Notes: generated by a model not told the origin, from the sequence alone. 17,270 nt of DNA from an uncultured Porphyromonas sp. (GCA_902490315.1 CABUDK010000026.1:1-17270), one strand, 5' to 3'. Positions 8,541 to 16,628 are shown, counted from the first letter of the stretch. Program-made: numbers and translations.

Positions 8541-9542
8541 ATGCCTCGAGCATCTCACTGGAGTCCAATACTCCTATTACTTTTCGGCCTCCTCCCCTAT
8601 ACTATTGTACGGGGACAGGAGGCTCATACTTTTGGCTTCCTACTACAGCCCCCCTCGGCACAGTCGCTCGCTATGGGCGGCAAGGTGATCTCCTATATAG
8701 ATGCGAACCCAGGATTAGCTCTAGATAACCCCGCACTCTATGGGCATGAAGTGGCGGGACGAATGTTTCTCTCCTACTTCAACTACATGCGTGGCACGCA
8801 CAGTGCCAATGCGCTCTACGGACTACCTGTCGGTGAGCGTGGCGCTTGGGCGGTCGCTCTGCGGAGCACCTACTACGGTAAGATGCAGGGATACGATACG
8901 CAAGGGGTAGCGACAGCTCCTTTTCAGGCGATGGAGATGGCGCTCTCGGGGCTGTACAGCTACGACTTGACCGACAGACTGCGTGGTGGATTGGCTCTTA
9001 AGATGCTCTACGGACAGATTGAGCATTACTCAGCCTTTGCCCTCGTAGCTGACGCAGGGCTGAGCTACTACCGCTCCGACTGGGGCACCTCGCTAGGGAT
9101 GACGATCTCCAATGTGGGCGGTATGCTCAAGAGCTACGGACTCTCCCATCGTATGCCGCAGTGGGACGTACGTCTCGGCATGTCACAGCGGTTGGCGCAT
9201 GCTCCGATACGCTTTCACCTCACGATACAGGGGCTGACTCCTTATAATATACAGACGTGGGGCGCGGGACGGTCGACGGGCATACGTATAGCGAGTCACT
9301 TTGCTGGTGGCGTGGAGTTTGTGCCGTCTGAGCAGTTTTGGGTTGGTATTGGATATAATGCGAAACAAGCGGTAGACCTCTCGGAGCGAGGCGCCAAGAG
9401 CCTAAGTGGTCTGTCCGCTGGCGTGGGTTTTAACCAGAGGCACTACCGCCTAGCACTTGGCGCGACTTATTATAATCCACAGATGTTGGGGCTGATGTTT
9501 TCATTCTCCACAACCTTTGGCAATGACAAGTATGTCTACTAA
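8541..9542 (+). CDS. porQ: type IX secretion system protein PorQ
   Basis: A 333-residue outer-membrane protein of the PorV/PorQ (FadL-like barrel) family. The signal peptide is at about 1-25. The mature N-terminus then shows the family pattern FGFLLQPPSAQSLAMGGKVISYIDANPGLALDNPAL, followed by alternating amphipathic strands (RMFLSYFNYM, AWAVALRSTYYG, LGMTISNVGG, YRLALGATYYNP). In P. gingivalis, PorQ belongs to the attachment complex with PorU, PorV and PorZ. That complex removes the C-terminal signal from T9SS cargo and fixes it to A-LPS at the cell surface. The porQ-cmk-ispH order matches P. gingivalis as I recall it, which supports PorQ over PorV. The 3' end overlaps cmk by 11 bp. Confidence 0.88.
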   Translation: MPRASHWSPILLLLFGLLPYTIVRGQEAHTFGFLLQPPSAQSLAMGGKVISYIDANPGLALDNPALYGHEVAGRMFLSYFNYMRGTHSANALYGLPVGERGAWAVALRSTYYGKMQGYDTQGVATAPFQAMEMALSGLYSYDLTDRLRGGLALKMLYGQIEHYSAFALVADAGLSYYRSDWGTSLGMTISNVGGMLKSYGLSHRMPQWDVRLGMSQRLAHAPIRFHLTIQGLTPYNIQTWGAGRSTGIRIASHFAGGVEFVPSEQFWVGIGYNAKQAVDLSERGAKSLSGLSAGVGFNQRHYRLALGATYYNPQMLGLMFSFSTTFGNDKYVY

Positions 9543-10218
9543 GAAGATACAGATAGCGATCGATGGTTACAGCGCTTGTGGCAAGAGTACGCTAGCACGT
9601 GCGCTCGCCAAGGATCTAGGCTACACCTACGTGGATAGTGGTGCGATGTACCGTGCCGTAGCACTCTTTGCTATGCGACGTGAACTATGGGATGGCGAGC
9701 AGTTTGACCTAGATAAGCTACGTCAGGAGCTGGAGGGTGTGCAGGTGACCTTTGACCCTCAGACGGGACACACGCTCCTCAACGGTGAGGATGTGGAGTC
9801 TGAGATCCGCACGCTAGAGGTGTCTCGTCCAGCTAGTGTCGTGGCGAGCTATGACTTCGTACGCTCGCTGCTTGTGGCTCAGCAGCAGCGTCTGGGCGAG
9901 GCGGGCGGTATCGTGATGGATGGTCGAGATATAGGGACGGTTGTCTTCCCAGAGGCTGAGCTCAAGATCTTTCTCACAGCAACGCCAGAGGTGCGTGCAC
10001 AGCGTCGCTACGACGAGCTACGTGGCAAAGGCGACCAGACGACAACGATGGAGATGGTCTCTGCCGATCTAAAGGATCGCGACTACCGAGACTCACACAG
10101 AGCGATCAATCCGCTCCGCCAAGCTGAGGATGCAGTCGTTATAGATAATAGTGTACTCTCTATAGATGAGCAGGCTGCAATGGCTCTAGCTCTAGCACGA
10201 CAGAGAGAGCAGAAATAG
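9532..10218 (+). CDS. cmk: (d)CMP kinase
   Basis: Phosphorylates CMP and dCMP with ATP in the cytoplasm. The P-loop is GYSACGKST (12-20), a Bacteroidota-style variant of the usual GPSGAGKGT. It is followed by YVDSGAMYRAVA (NMP binding), MDGRDIGTVVFPEAELKIFL, and the lid and C-terminal region RDYRDSHRAINPL. The 228 residues fit the family. I take the ATG at 9532 as start; in-frame ATG 9523 and TTG 9517 only add residues before the first strand. Any of these overlaps the end of porQ, so translation may be coupled. ispH begins 6 bp after the stop. Confidence 0.95.
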   Translation: MSTKKIQIAIDGYSACGKSTLARALAKDLGYTYVDSGAMYRAVALFAMRRELWDGEQFDLDKLRQELEGVQVTFDPQTGHTLLNGEDVESEIRTLEVSRPASVVASYDFVRSLLVAQQQRLGEAGGIVMDGRDIGTVVFPEAELKIFLTATPEVRAQRRYDELRGKGDQTTTMEMVSADLKDRDYRDSHRAINPLRQAEDAVVIDNSVLSIDEQAAMALALARQREQK

Positions 10219-10224
10219 ATAAGT

Positions 10225-11148
10225 GTGAAAGCAAATAATCAGATAGGTCGTGTCGAGATAGACCCCGAGTCGGGCTTTTGCTTTGGGGTCATCAAGGCGG
10301 TCTCTCGTGCGGAGGAGATCTTGCGTCAGGAGCAGGGCGAGCCTCTATACTGTCTAGGAGACATCGTTCACAATCGTGCTCAAGTGGATCGCTTGGAGTC
10401 TCTCGGCATGCATACGATAGATCACGAGCAGTTTAGCCGTCTGAGCAATGCACGGGTACTATACCGAGCTCATGGTGAGCCTCCCGCCTCTTACACTTAC
10501 GCAGCAAAGCATGGCATAGAGGTGGTCGATGCGACTTGCCCTGTCGTGCTGAGACTACAACAGAAAGTGAGACAAGCGTATCTCCAGCATGCGGAAGATG
10601 ATACGCAGATTGTCATCTTCGGCAAGCCTGGTCATGCAGAGGTCAATGGGCTAGTCGGGCAGACCGATGGGAAGGCGATTGTGGTGCGAGAGCCTAAGGA
10701 CTTAGACTTGATTGACTTCTCGCACTCTGTCGAACTCTTTTCGCAGACCACCATGCAGGAGGATCAGCTCGAGGAGATGCTTTCGCTCATCAAGAGCCGT
10801 CTGAGCGACACTGCAACGCTTATTTATCACAACACCATCTGCCAGCAGGTGGCTCGTCGCATTCCCAATATCAGAGCCTTTGCCAAGAGCCACGATCGCA
10901 TCTTTTTCGTTTCCGATCAGAAGAGTTCCAACGGGCGTGTCCTCTATCAGAACTGCCTCGAGGTTAATCCTAATACGACCTTTATTACCTATCCCTCCGA
11001 ACTGACCTACGACCTAGTCCCCTCTCACGAGGAGTCTATCGGCGTATGCGGAGCCACCAGCACCTCGCGAGAGCAACTGCAAGAGATTGCCGAGATCATC
11101 GAGCATTGGATGCGACAAAGACACATCTCTGCGACTGCAGAGCCTTAA
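10225..11148 (+). CDS. ispH: 4-hydroxy-3-methylbut-2-enyl diphosphate reductase IspH (LytB)
   Basis: Last enzyme of the MEP pathway; it reduces HMBPP to IPP and DMAPP with a [4Fe-4S] cluster. The three cluster cysteines are visible as Cys19 (SGFCFGV), Cys105 (DATCPVV) and Cys206 (YHNTICQQ). Substrate-site residues include His49 (DIVHNR) and His137 and Glu139 (KPGHAEVNG). The start is GTG at 10225, placed 6 bp after the cmk stop and giving a normal 307-residue protein. The C-terminal IGVCGATSTSREQL matches the family's closing substrate loop. It uses the product of IspG, encoded at the left end of the window. Confidence 0.96.
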   Translation: MKANNQIGRVEIDPESGFCFGVIKAVSRAEEILRQEQGEPLYCLGDIVHNRAQVDRLESLGMHTIDHEQFSRLSNARVLYRAHGEPPASYTYAAKHGIEVVDATCPVVLRLQQKVRQAYLQHAEDDTQIVIFGKPGHAEVNGLVGQTDGKAIVVREPKDLDLIDFSHSVELFSQTTMQEDQLEEMLSLIKSRLSDTATLIYHNTICQQVARRIPNIRAFAKSHDRIFFVSDQKSSNGRVLYQNCLEVNPNTTFITYPSELTYDLVPSHEESIGVCGATSTSREQLQEIAEIIEHWMRQRHISATAEP

Positions 11149-11172
11149 CTAACTACTTGCAGATCAATCAAT

Positions 11173-11802
11173 ATGCCTAATCAACCAAATACATCCCTAG
11201 ACTCTCTATATACGCTACTCAGTAAGCGTCGTAGTCAATACCAAATATCAGCCGAGTGGGTCGCCCCTCAGAAGCAGGTCGAGGAGCTGATCCAGCAAAT
11301 ACTGCAGAAGGCTCCCTCGGCCTTCAACTCACAGCCTGTACGCGTTGTGCTACTGACGGGTGAGCAGCATCTAGCGCATTGGCAGCTCATCGAGGATGCG
11401 CTCATCGCCCTCATCGGTAAGGAGCGCTACGAGGAGGAGACAGCACCCAAACTCAACTCGGCCTTCCGCAGTGGTATCGCTACCTTGCTCTTCTTTGACG
11501 ACACCACTGTTACCAAAGGGCTACAAGAGCAGATGCCTCTTTATGCCGACAATTTCGCTCGCTGGGCTCATGAAGTGCAAGGCAGCCACCAGCTCCTCGC
11601 TTGGCTTGGGCTCTCTCAGCTAGGCTTCGGCTGTAATCTCCAGCACTACACGGGCATGGTGGATGACAAGATCAAGGAGCTCGCAGGGGTCCCTGCCGAA
11701 TGGAATCTAGTCGCTCAGATGCCTTTTGGGAAGCTTCCAGCAAACAATACACTAGCACCTCAGGAGAAGCGTCCTATTGACGAACTCTTTAAGGTACTCT
11801 AA
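11173..11802 (+). CDS. nitroreductase-family protein (Frm2/Hbn1-like)
   Basis: A 209-residue FMN-dependent oxidoreductase of the nitroreductase fold, probably a dimeric cytoplasmic enzyme. Residues 17-21 (KRRSQ) with APSAFNSQPVRVVLL (about 47-61) form the FMN-binding N-terminal region. The later MPLYADNFARWAHEVQGSHQLLAWLGLSQLGFGCNLQHY and NLVAQMPFGKL match the subgroup of short nitroreductases related to yeast Frm2/Hbn1. The substrate cannot be told from sequence; members reduce nitro compounds or quinones, and some are linked to lipid signalling. It starts 24 bp after ispH in the same run, with no promoter seen between. There is no sign of damage or recent transfer. Confidence 0.88.
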   Translation: MPNQPNTSLDSLYTLLSKRRSQYQISAEWVAPQKQVEELIQQILQKAPSAFNSQPVRVVLLTGEQHLAHWQLIEDALIALIGKERYEEETAPKLNSAFRSGIATLLFFDDTTVTKGLQEQMPLYADNFARWAHEVQGSHQLLAWLGLSQLGFGCNLQHYTGMVDDKIKELAGVPAEWNLVAQMPFGKLPANNTLAPQEKRPIDELFKVL

Positions 11803-11838
11803 TGCTCCCAGACCAACTAACTAGAGGACTATTGAGAT

Positions 11839-12936
11839 ATGACAAGACCCTTTTCTAAAGCACCGTGGAGTCTCTTTTACTCACGACTAACGAGACACTA
11901 CTGGAGGCATCTCCTTAGTCCTCTAGTTCTCCTATTGGTCTGTGCGCTCTACCTAGTATCATGTCAGAGTGGTCAGGTAAAGATTGAGATCGACAGCGAC
12001 AAGGCGGACAACACGGGCTACACAGCGCTTCTCTACACGCTACAGAGTGGCGGAGCACAGATTGACACACTAGCCTTTACCAAGGTCGGAGAAGCCTTTT
12101 CCTACTCCTTCGATCGGGACTCTATCTATGAGGCATACATCGTTGTGGGGGCTTTCGAGCAGTACTATCCGCTAGACTTCCAGAGCCGGAGTAAGGTACG
12201 CTTTCACCTAGAGGTCGCTTCACCGCATAACTGCTACGACCTTGACGAAGCTAAGAAGACGGGTTACAAAGCTTTCCTAAAGGATGCCACACCACTCCTA
12301 CGCTCTTATGACAAAGCGGTCACTGACAACGACTTCGACAATGCCAATAAAGAGGCAAAGCTGGTGATGCAGCAGTTTATCGCCTTTGCCTCAAACCTTA
12401 AGAAAAAGGAGCAGAAACGCTATGCGGGACAGATGGACTGGGCGCTGGAGATCATGTCTCTCTACGAGGACGGTTTGTCGCAGTTTCGTCAAGCACTCAT
12501 CGATGGCACCATAGACTCTGCGCTCTTCACGCCTGAGATCTATCAGTTTGTCGTCACCCCTTCGTTAGCTACGCAAAAGGAGTACCCCAGCCTACGAGCT
12601 ATCAATAAGCAGGACACCATCACATGGCAAGCCTCTAGCTATCCACAGGGGCGCATCCTCTTTGGTGCAGATATTGAGTGGCGAAAGGTGCGCGTACCGC
12701 AAGGCTCCCAGCAGTCAATCACGTTACTCCTGCCTCTCGGTAGCATAGACTCGCTAGCTCAGATAGCCAATCGCCTAGGCGCTTACAATTACATCGTTGA
12801 TGCGCCCGAGCCTCTTCGCGTGCAGCTCTACAGATCTTTAGCTCCAGACAGACAGGCTGGCGTGATGTACTATAGTACCGACAGTAACCACACGCTAGTT
12901 GTGGACTCCACCTCTTACTTCCAGTACAATGAGTAA
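11839..12936 (+). CDS. uncharacterised lipoprotein, possibly with a DUF4369-like N-terminal domain
   Basis: A 365-residue protein I do not firmly recognise. An unusually long basic n-region (about 24 residues, SRLTRHYWRH) precedes a hydrophobic stretch and the lipobox LVSC, with the lipidated Cys at 42. Residues 46-130 form a beta-rich domain (VKIEID, YTALLYTL, AQIDTLAF, AYIVVGAF), reminiscent of DUF4369, the N-terminal domain of many Bacteroidota thioredoxin-like lipoproteins. Residues 135-225 are helical and Lys/Asp-rich. The C-terminal part (about 255-365) could be a thioredoxin-like fold, but no CxxC is present, so redox activity is unlikely. The 3' end overlaps yifB by 8 bp. The fold suggestions are tentative. 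Confidence 0.75.
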   Translation: MTRPFSKAPWSLFYSRLTRHYWRHLLSPLVLLLVCALYLVSCQSGQVKIEIDSDKADNTGYTALLYTLQSGGAQIDTLAFTKVGEAFSYSFDRDSIYEAYIVVGAFEQYYPLDFQSRSKVRFHLEVASPHNCYDLDEAKKTGYKAFLKDATPLLRSYDKAVTDNDFDNANKEAKLVMQQFIAFASNLKKKEQKRYAGQMDWALEIMSLYEDGLSQFRQALIDGTIDSALFTPEIYQFVVTPSLATQKEYPSLRAINKQDTITWQASSYPQGRILFGADIEWRKVRVPQGSQQSITLLLPLGSIDSLAQIANRLGAYNYIVDAPEPLRVQLYRSLAPDRQAGVMYYSTDSNHTLVVDSTSYFQYNE

Positions 12937-14482
12937 GCTCGTCAAGACCTATTCCTCAGCCCTCGTCAGTCTCGATGCGCTCCTCGTCACTGTCGAGCTC
13001 AGTGTCTCCAAGGGGTTTAATATCAGCATGGTAGGACTGCCCGATGCGGCCGTGCGTGAGTCGCTCTCGCGTGTTTACACTGCCTGCGACTCCAGTGGCG
13101 CACACCCTAAGAGCTACAATACGGTCATCAACCTAAGTCCAGGCGATGTGCGCAAGGAGGGGACGGTCTTTGACCTCCCCATTGCTGTGGCGCTCCTCGC
13201 CGCCAATGAGGTCATCCCCGAGGAACCTCTGGCAGACTATGTGATGGCTGGCGAACTATCTCTCGATGGCTCCCTACAACCTGTCAAAGGAATACTCCCG
13301 ATGGCCATCATGGCGCGAGAGCAGAAGTTCAAAGGAGTCATCGTGCCCAAAGATAACGCTCGCGAAGCTGCTGTCGTCAACGACCTAGAGGTCTACGGTG
13401 TCGAGTCGCTCAGAGAGGTGATAGACTTCATCGCAGGGAGAGCCAAGCTAGAGCCGACGACAGTCAACACACGCGAGGAGTTTGCTCAGCAGCAATGCGT
13501 CTCTTCGGTAGACTTCAGCGAAGTCAAGGGGCAGCCCGCTCTGGTCCGAGCCATGGAGGTCGCCGCCGCAGGGGGACACAACATCATTATGATCGGTTCG
13601 CCAGGATCTGGCAAGTCAATGGTCGCCAAGCGTCTCCCCACGATCCTACCACCGCTCACCCTCCACGAAGCACTCGAGACTACCAAGATATACTCCGTAG
13701 CGGGTGCGCTCAAGGGTAACGTATCCCTGATGAAGAGTCGTCCCTTTCGTGCGCCTCACCACACCATCTCCAATGTAGCGCTCGTCGGTGGCGGTACGAC
13801 ACCACGGCCAGGCGAGGTAAGCTTGGCACACAACGGAGTTCTCTTCCTCGACGAGCTGGCCGAGTTCAATCGTGTAGCCCTCGAGCTGCTACGTCAGCCA
13901 CTCGAAGACCGTACCATCACCATCTCTCGTGCCAAGGCGACCTTCAGCTATCCCGCTTCCTTCATGCTGGTGGCTGCGATGAACCCTTGTCCTTGTGGTT
14001 ACTACAACGATCCCAATCGTGAGTGTACCTGCCCTCCTGGTGCGCCCGCTAAGTATTTGCAAAAGCTCTCCGGACCTCTCTTAGACCGCATAGACATACA
14101 GATCGAGACTCGTCCCGTAGACTTCGACTCTCTCTCCGACCGTCGCCCCTCTGAGAGCAGTGCTGCAATTCGCGAGCGGGTCATCAAGGCGAGAGAGATA
14201 CAGCTCCAGCGCTTCGCTCCCTACCCAGGCATCCATTGCAATGCACAGATGACCCCACGATTGATGAAGCAGTTCGCCTATGTCGAGGGCGACGCTATGA
14301 AGATCCTGCGCCAGGCGATGATACAGCGCGACCTCTCTGCGAGAGCGTACGACCGCATCCTCAAGGTGGCTCGCACCATTGCCGACCTCGATGGCTCTGA
14401 GCAGATCTCGCTCAAGCATATCAGCGAGGCGATCAACTACCGCAACCTCGACCGCTCCTCCTGGGGCATCGTATCGGTCTAA
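12929..14482 (+). CDS. YifB/ComM-family AAA+ ATPase (Mg-chelatase-like)
   Basis: A 517-residue protein with the three parts of the YifB/ComM family. The N-terminal Lon-protease-like (ChlI) domain is at about 20-165 (GLPDAAVRES, NLSPGDVRKEG, FDLPIAVALL, GELSLDG). The AAA+ module has Walker A GSPGSGKS (223-230), Walker B VLFLDE (304-309) and GPLLDRIDI with Arg387. The Mg-chelatase C-terminal domain is at about 405-510. A four-Cys cluster (354, 356, 366, 368) in NPCPCGYYNDPNRECTC is typical. In Vibrio and relatives ComM is a hexameric helicase that promotes branch migration during natural transformation; that function here is an inference. The start at ATG 12929 overlaps the lipoprotein stop by 8 bp; upstream non-ATG starts add residues unlike the family. 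Confidence 0.93.
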   Translation: MSKLVKTYSSALVSLDALLVTVELSVSKGFNISMVGLPDAAVRESLSRVYTACDSSGAHPKSYNTVINLSPGDVRKEGTVFDLPIAVALLAANEVIPEEPLADYVMAGELSLDGSLQPVKGILPMAIMAREQKFKGVIVPKDNAREAAVVNDLEVYGVESLREVIDFIAGRAKLEPTTVNTREEFAQQQCVSSVDFSEVKGQPALVRAMEVAAAGGHNIIMIGSPGSGKSMVAKRLPTILPPLTLHEALETTKIYSVAGALKGNVSLMKSRPFRAPHHTISNVALVGGGTTPRPGEVSLAHNGVLFLDELAEFNRVALELLRQPLEDRTITISRAKATFSYPASFMLVAAMNPCPCGYYNDPNRECTCPPGAPAKYLQKLSGPLLDRIDIQIETRPVDFDSLSDRRPSESSAAIRERVIKAREIQLQRFAPYPGIHCNAQMTPRLMKQFAYVEGDAMKILRQAMIQRDLSARAYDRILKVARTIADLDGSEQISLKHISEAINYRNLDRSSWGIVSV

Positions 14483-14542
14483 CAATAAGTAATACAATAA
14501 ACAGCCTTCCTCTGCCGTTAGTTCAGTAAATCAATAGACTCT

Positions 14543-15724
14543 ATGAAACTTCGCAATCTACGCATAACTACCCTCCTACTCCTAGCCTTGGGGGCGCTAA
14601 GCTCTCACCTCACAGCTCAAGAAGTGAGCCAAGACAGACGCTTCAATCCAGTCCTCACCTCAGTACCCTCACTCAATATCAACCCGAGTGCCCGTGCTGC
14701 AGGTCTAGCCGATATGGGTGTCTCGACCACGCCTGATGTACAGTCTCAGTATTTTAACCCCGCTAAGTACGCTTTCCTCAGTAGCAAGGCGGGGATCAGT
14801 ATGTCCTACACACCTTGGCTGGCTAAACTGGTCAAGGATATCAAGCTCATGGAGCTAGTCGGCTACTATAAGATAGGTCGTGAGAGTAACCAAGCGCTGA
14901 GTGCCTCGGTACGCTACTTCTCTTTTGGTGCTATCGAGCAGTTTGGACCTATGTCTGAGTCTCTCGGTGAAGCGCACCCCAATGAGTTTGCCGTAGACTT
15001 TGGCTATGGTCTACAGCTCTCTGACAGCTACTCGATGGCGGTCGCTCTGCGCTACATACGTGCTGACAACAACCTCGCAACGGGTGAGAAGAGCGCAGGC
15101 AATGCCTTTGCAGCAGACATTGCGGGTTTCTACAATCGTTACTTTGACCTAGGCTCTGCCGAGAGCTTGTGGACCTTTGGCTTCAACATTAAGAATATCG
15201 GTACCAAGATCTCTTACGACAACGGCGGCACCAGTATGTTTATCCCGACCAATCTATCGCTCGGTACAGGACTCCTCTACCCCTTTGATGAGTACAATGC
15301 ACTAGCCTTCAATGTGGAGGCGAGCAAGCTACTCGTCCCAACCCCTCCGGTAAAGGATCAAGCTAACCCCGAGGCGTACGATGCTGCTCGTGAGAAGTAT
15401 CTCAACACCTCCTCCATCGCAGGTATCTTCACCTCGTGGGCCGATGCTCCTGGCGGCTTCAAGGAGGAGCTACAAGAGGTCTCCCTCCGACTCGGTGCTG
15501 AGTACAGCTACAACAACCGCTTCTTCCTACGTGCGGGTTACCACTACTTACACCCTGACAAAGGTAATCTGCAGTACTTCACCGCTGGTGCGGGCTTCAA
15601 GATGAACGTCTTCAGTATCGACGCCTCTTACCTCGTCTCGACCGTCCAGAGCAACCCGCTCGACCAGACGCTCCGCTTCACCATCGCCTTCGACTTCGAT
15701 GGCATTCGTGAGCTACTCAAGTAA
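14543..15724 (+). CDS. porV: type IX secretion system outer-membrane protein PorV (LptO)
   Basis: A 393-residue outer-membrane barrel of the FadL-like PorV family. The signal peptide is 1-25 (cleaved after LTA). The characteristic N-terminus NPVLTSVPSLNINPSARAAGLADMGVSTTPDVQSQYFNPAK follows, with strand-rich barrel sequence to the C-terminus (AFDFDG close to the end). In P. gingivalis and Flavobacterium, PorV takes cargo from the SprA/Sov translocon and delivers it to the PorU attachment complex. The immediate downstream neighbour ispF is the same as in P. gingivalis as I recall it. The upstream neighbour is yifB rather than porU. The gap before the gene is 60 bp and holds no convincing promoter, so read-through from yifB is likely. 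Confidence 0.92.
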   Translation: MKLRNLRITTLLLLALGALSSHLTAQEVSQDRRFNPVLTSVPSLNINPSARAAGLADMGVSTTPDVQSQYFNPAKYAFLSSKAGISMSYTPWLAKLVKDIKLMELVGYYKIGRESNQALSASVRYFSFGAIEQFGPMSESLGEAHPNEFAVDFGYGLQLSDSYSMAVALRYIRADNNLATGEKSAGNAFAADIAGFYNRYFDLGSAESLWTFGFNIKNIGTKISYDNGGTSMFIPTNLSLGTGLLYPFDEYNALAFNVEASKLLVPTPPVKDQANPEAYDAAREKYLNTSSIAGIFTSWADAPGGFKEELQEVSLRLGAEYSYNNRFFLRAGYHYLHPDKGNLQYFTAGAGFKMNVFSIDASYLVSTVQSNPLDQTLRFTIAFDFDGIRELLK

Positions 15725-15736
15725 GCGACCACGAGC

Positions 15737-16213
15737 ATGACCTGCAGCTACCGCATAGGCTCTGGCTACGACATCCATTGCACCACGCCAGACCGACCGC
15801 TCATCCTCTGTGGCATACGCATCCCCAGTCCATTAGGACTACTCGGACACTCCGATGCAGACGTAGCACTACACGCTCTGATGGATGCACTCCTCGGGGC
15901 AATCGGGCAGCGAGACATCGGCTATCACTTCCCCGACACCGATGAGCGGTACCGTGGTGCCGACAGCACTCAGCTCCTCGCCACCGTCATGCAGATGGTG
16001 CGCGAGGCTGGTTATCAAGTGGTCAATGCCGACCTTACCATCATCGCTCAGCAACCTAAGCTTTCGCCTCATATACCTCAGATGATAGCACGTATCGAGG
16101 AGCTGCTCGACACCCCTTGTGTCAATGTCAAGGCAACGACCCATGAGCATCTCGGACCGCTAGGCAATAGCGAGGGCATCGCAGCGCAAGCCGTCGTACT
16201 GCTTACTCGCTGA
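15737..16213 (+). CDS. ispF: 2-C-methyl-D-erythritol 2,4-cyclodiphosphate synthase IspF
   Basis: Forms MEcPP, the substrate of IspG, from CDP-ME-2-phosphate with loss of CMP. It is a homotrimer with zinc at the active site. Zinc ligands are Asp12 and His14 (GSGYDIH) and His46 (HSDADVALH). Other signatures are DIGYHFPDTD, NADLTIIAQQPKLSPH and VKATTHEHLGPLGNSEGIAAQAV near the C-terminus. The 158 residues are the standard length. It starts 12 bp after porV and is the last gene before the hairpin at 16237-16276, so it is probably expressed with porV. Confidence 0.97.
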   Translation: MTCSYRIGSGYDIHCTTPDRPLILCGIRIPSPLGLLGHSDADVALHALMDALLGAIGQRDIGYHFPDTDERYRGADSTQLLATVMQMVREAGYQVVNADLTIIAQQPKLSPHIPQMIARIEELLDTPCVNVKATTHEHLGPLGNSEGIAAQAVVLLTR

Positions 16214-16236
16214 TCCCCACACCATATTAGAAGCCC

Positions 16237-16276
16237 AATAGCCACGAAGGATACACTGACATCCTTCGTGGCTATT
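16237..16276. terminator. perfect 16-bp hairpin after ispF, probable terminator
   Basis: Positions 16237-16252 (AATAGCCACGAAGGAT) pair without mismatch with 16261-16276 around an 8-base loop (16253-16260). On the plus strand it is followed by CTTATTTCC, a weak T-rich tract. It sits 23 bp after the ispF stop. The opposite strand lacks a clear T tract, so termination from the right is less certain. Confidence 0.8.
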
Positions 16277-16333
16277 CTTATTTCCACAAAGCTTCCCACT
16301 AAGGCGCTGTTCGTCTTTTCGGAGATACGCTGT
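16274..16333. repeat. diverged direct repeat, left copy
   Basis: By hand alignment this stretch matches 16804-16863 at 46 of 60 positions without gaps, at an offset of exactly 530 bp. The best core is AAGCTTCCCAC followed after one base by AAGGCG. It starts inside the right arm of the terminator hairpin and is not part of any gene. Confidence 0.75.
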
Positions 16334-16340
16334 TAGATGC

Positions 16341-16362
16341 CAACCATCTTGATCGATGGTTG
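16341..16362. other. small hairpin downstream of the minus-strand gene
   Basis: CAACCATC (16341-16348) pairs with GATGGTTG (16355-16362) around a 6-base loop. It lies 36 bp beyond the stop of the minus-strand gene and might act as its 3' end. No T tract follows on the minus strand, so I do not call it a terminator. Confidence 0.4.
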
Positions 16363-16397
16363 CAACCCTAAACTCCTGTCTCCAAGATTATACTTGA

Positions 16398-16628
16398 TTA
16401 TGCGGTCTTCTTTTTTCTCTTTCTACTCTGAGAGACGATCACCCCTATAATGAGAAGGGCATAAATGAACATTCCTCCTGTGGTAAGCCAAAAGAGAAGC
16501 ATATCTCTATCAAAGGAGAGGTAGACAGAGATCAAAAAGAACATCAGAAAGAGGATACTCCTGACAGCTACGAGAAGAAAAGGCTCCTCCTCCAGCATAT
16601 TAGATAAAACAGTTTTGACAATGCTCAT
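16398..16628 (-). CDS. small two-helix membrane protein, unknown function
   Basis: A 76-residue protein when started at the ATG ending at 16628. An in-frame TTG at 16646 would add six residues. Two hydrophobic segments, at about 17-40 (FLLVAVRSILFLMFFLISVYLSF) and 45-67 (LLFWLTTGGMFIYALLIIGVIV), are joined by a tight FDRD turn. A strongly basic tail SRKRKKKTA follows. By the positive-inside rule both ends would be cytoplasmic, with the short turn outside. I do not recognise the family. It is the only minus-strand gene, is visibly lower in GC than its neighbours, has a -7 box about 85 bp upstream, and sits between two copies of a direct repeat. The gene call rests on coherent membrane topology and the promoter. 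Confidence 0.6.
   Translation of the reverse strand: MSIVKTVLSNMLEEEPFLLVAVRSILFLMFFLISVYLSFDRDMLLFWLTTGGMFIYALLIIGVIVSQSRKRKKKTA

Noticed and set aside
14081..14497. Minus-strand frame of 138 codons at the end of yifB
   Set aside because: Antisense to conserved C-terminal YifB motifs, no recognisable family; explained by codon bias of yifB.
14483..14542. Possible promoter before porV
   Set aside because: The best -7 candidate (TAGTTCAG) deviates from the consensus and has no TTG at the right distance.
15869..16150. Minus-strand frame of 93 codons within ispF
   Set aside because: Opposite conserved IspF motifs; shadow.
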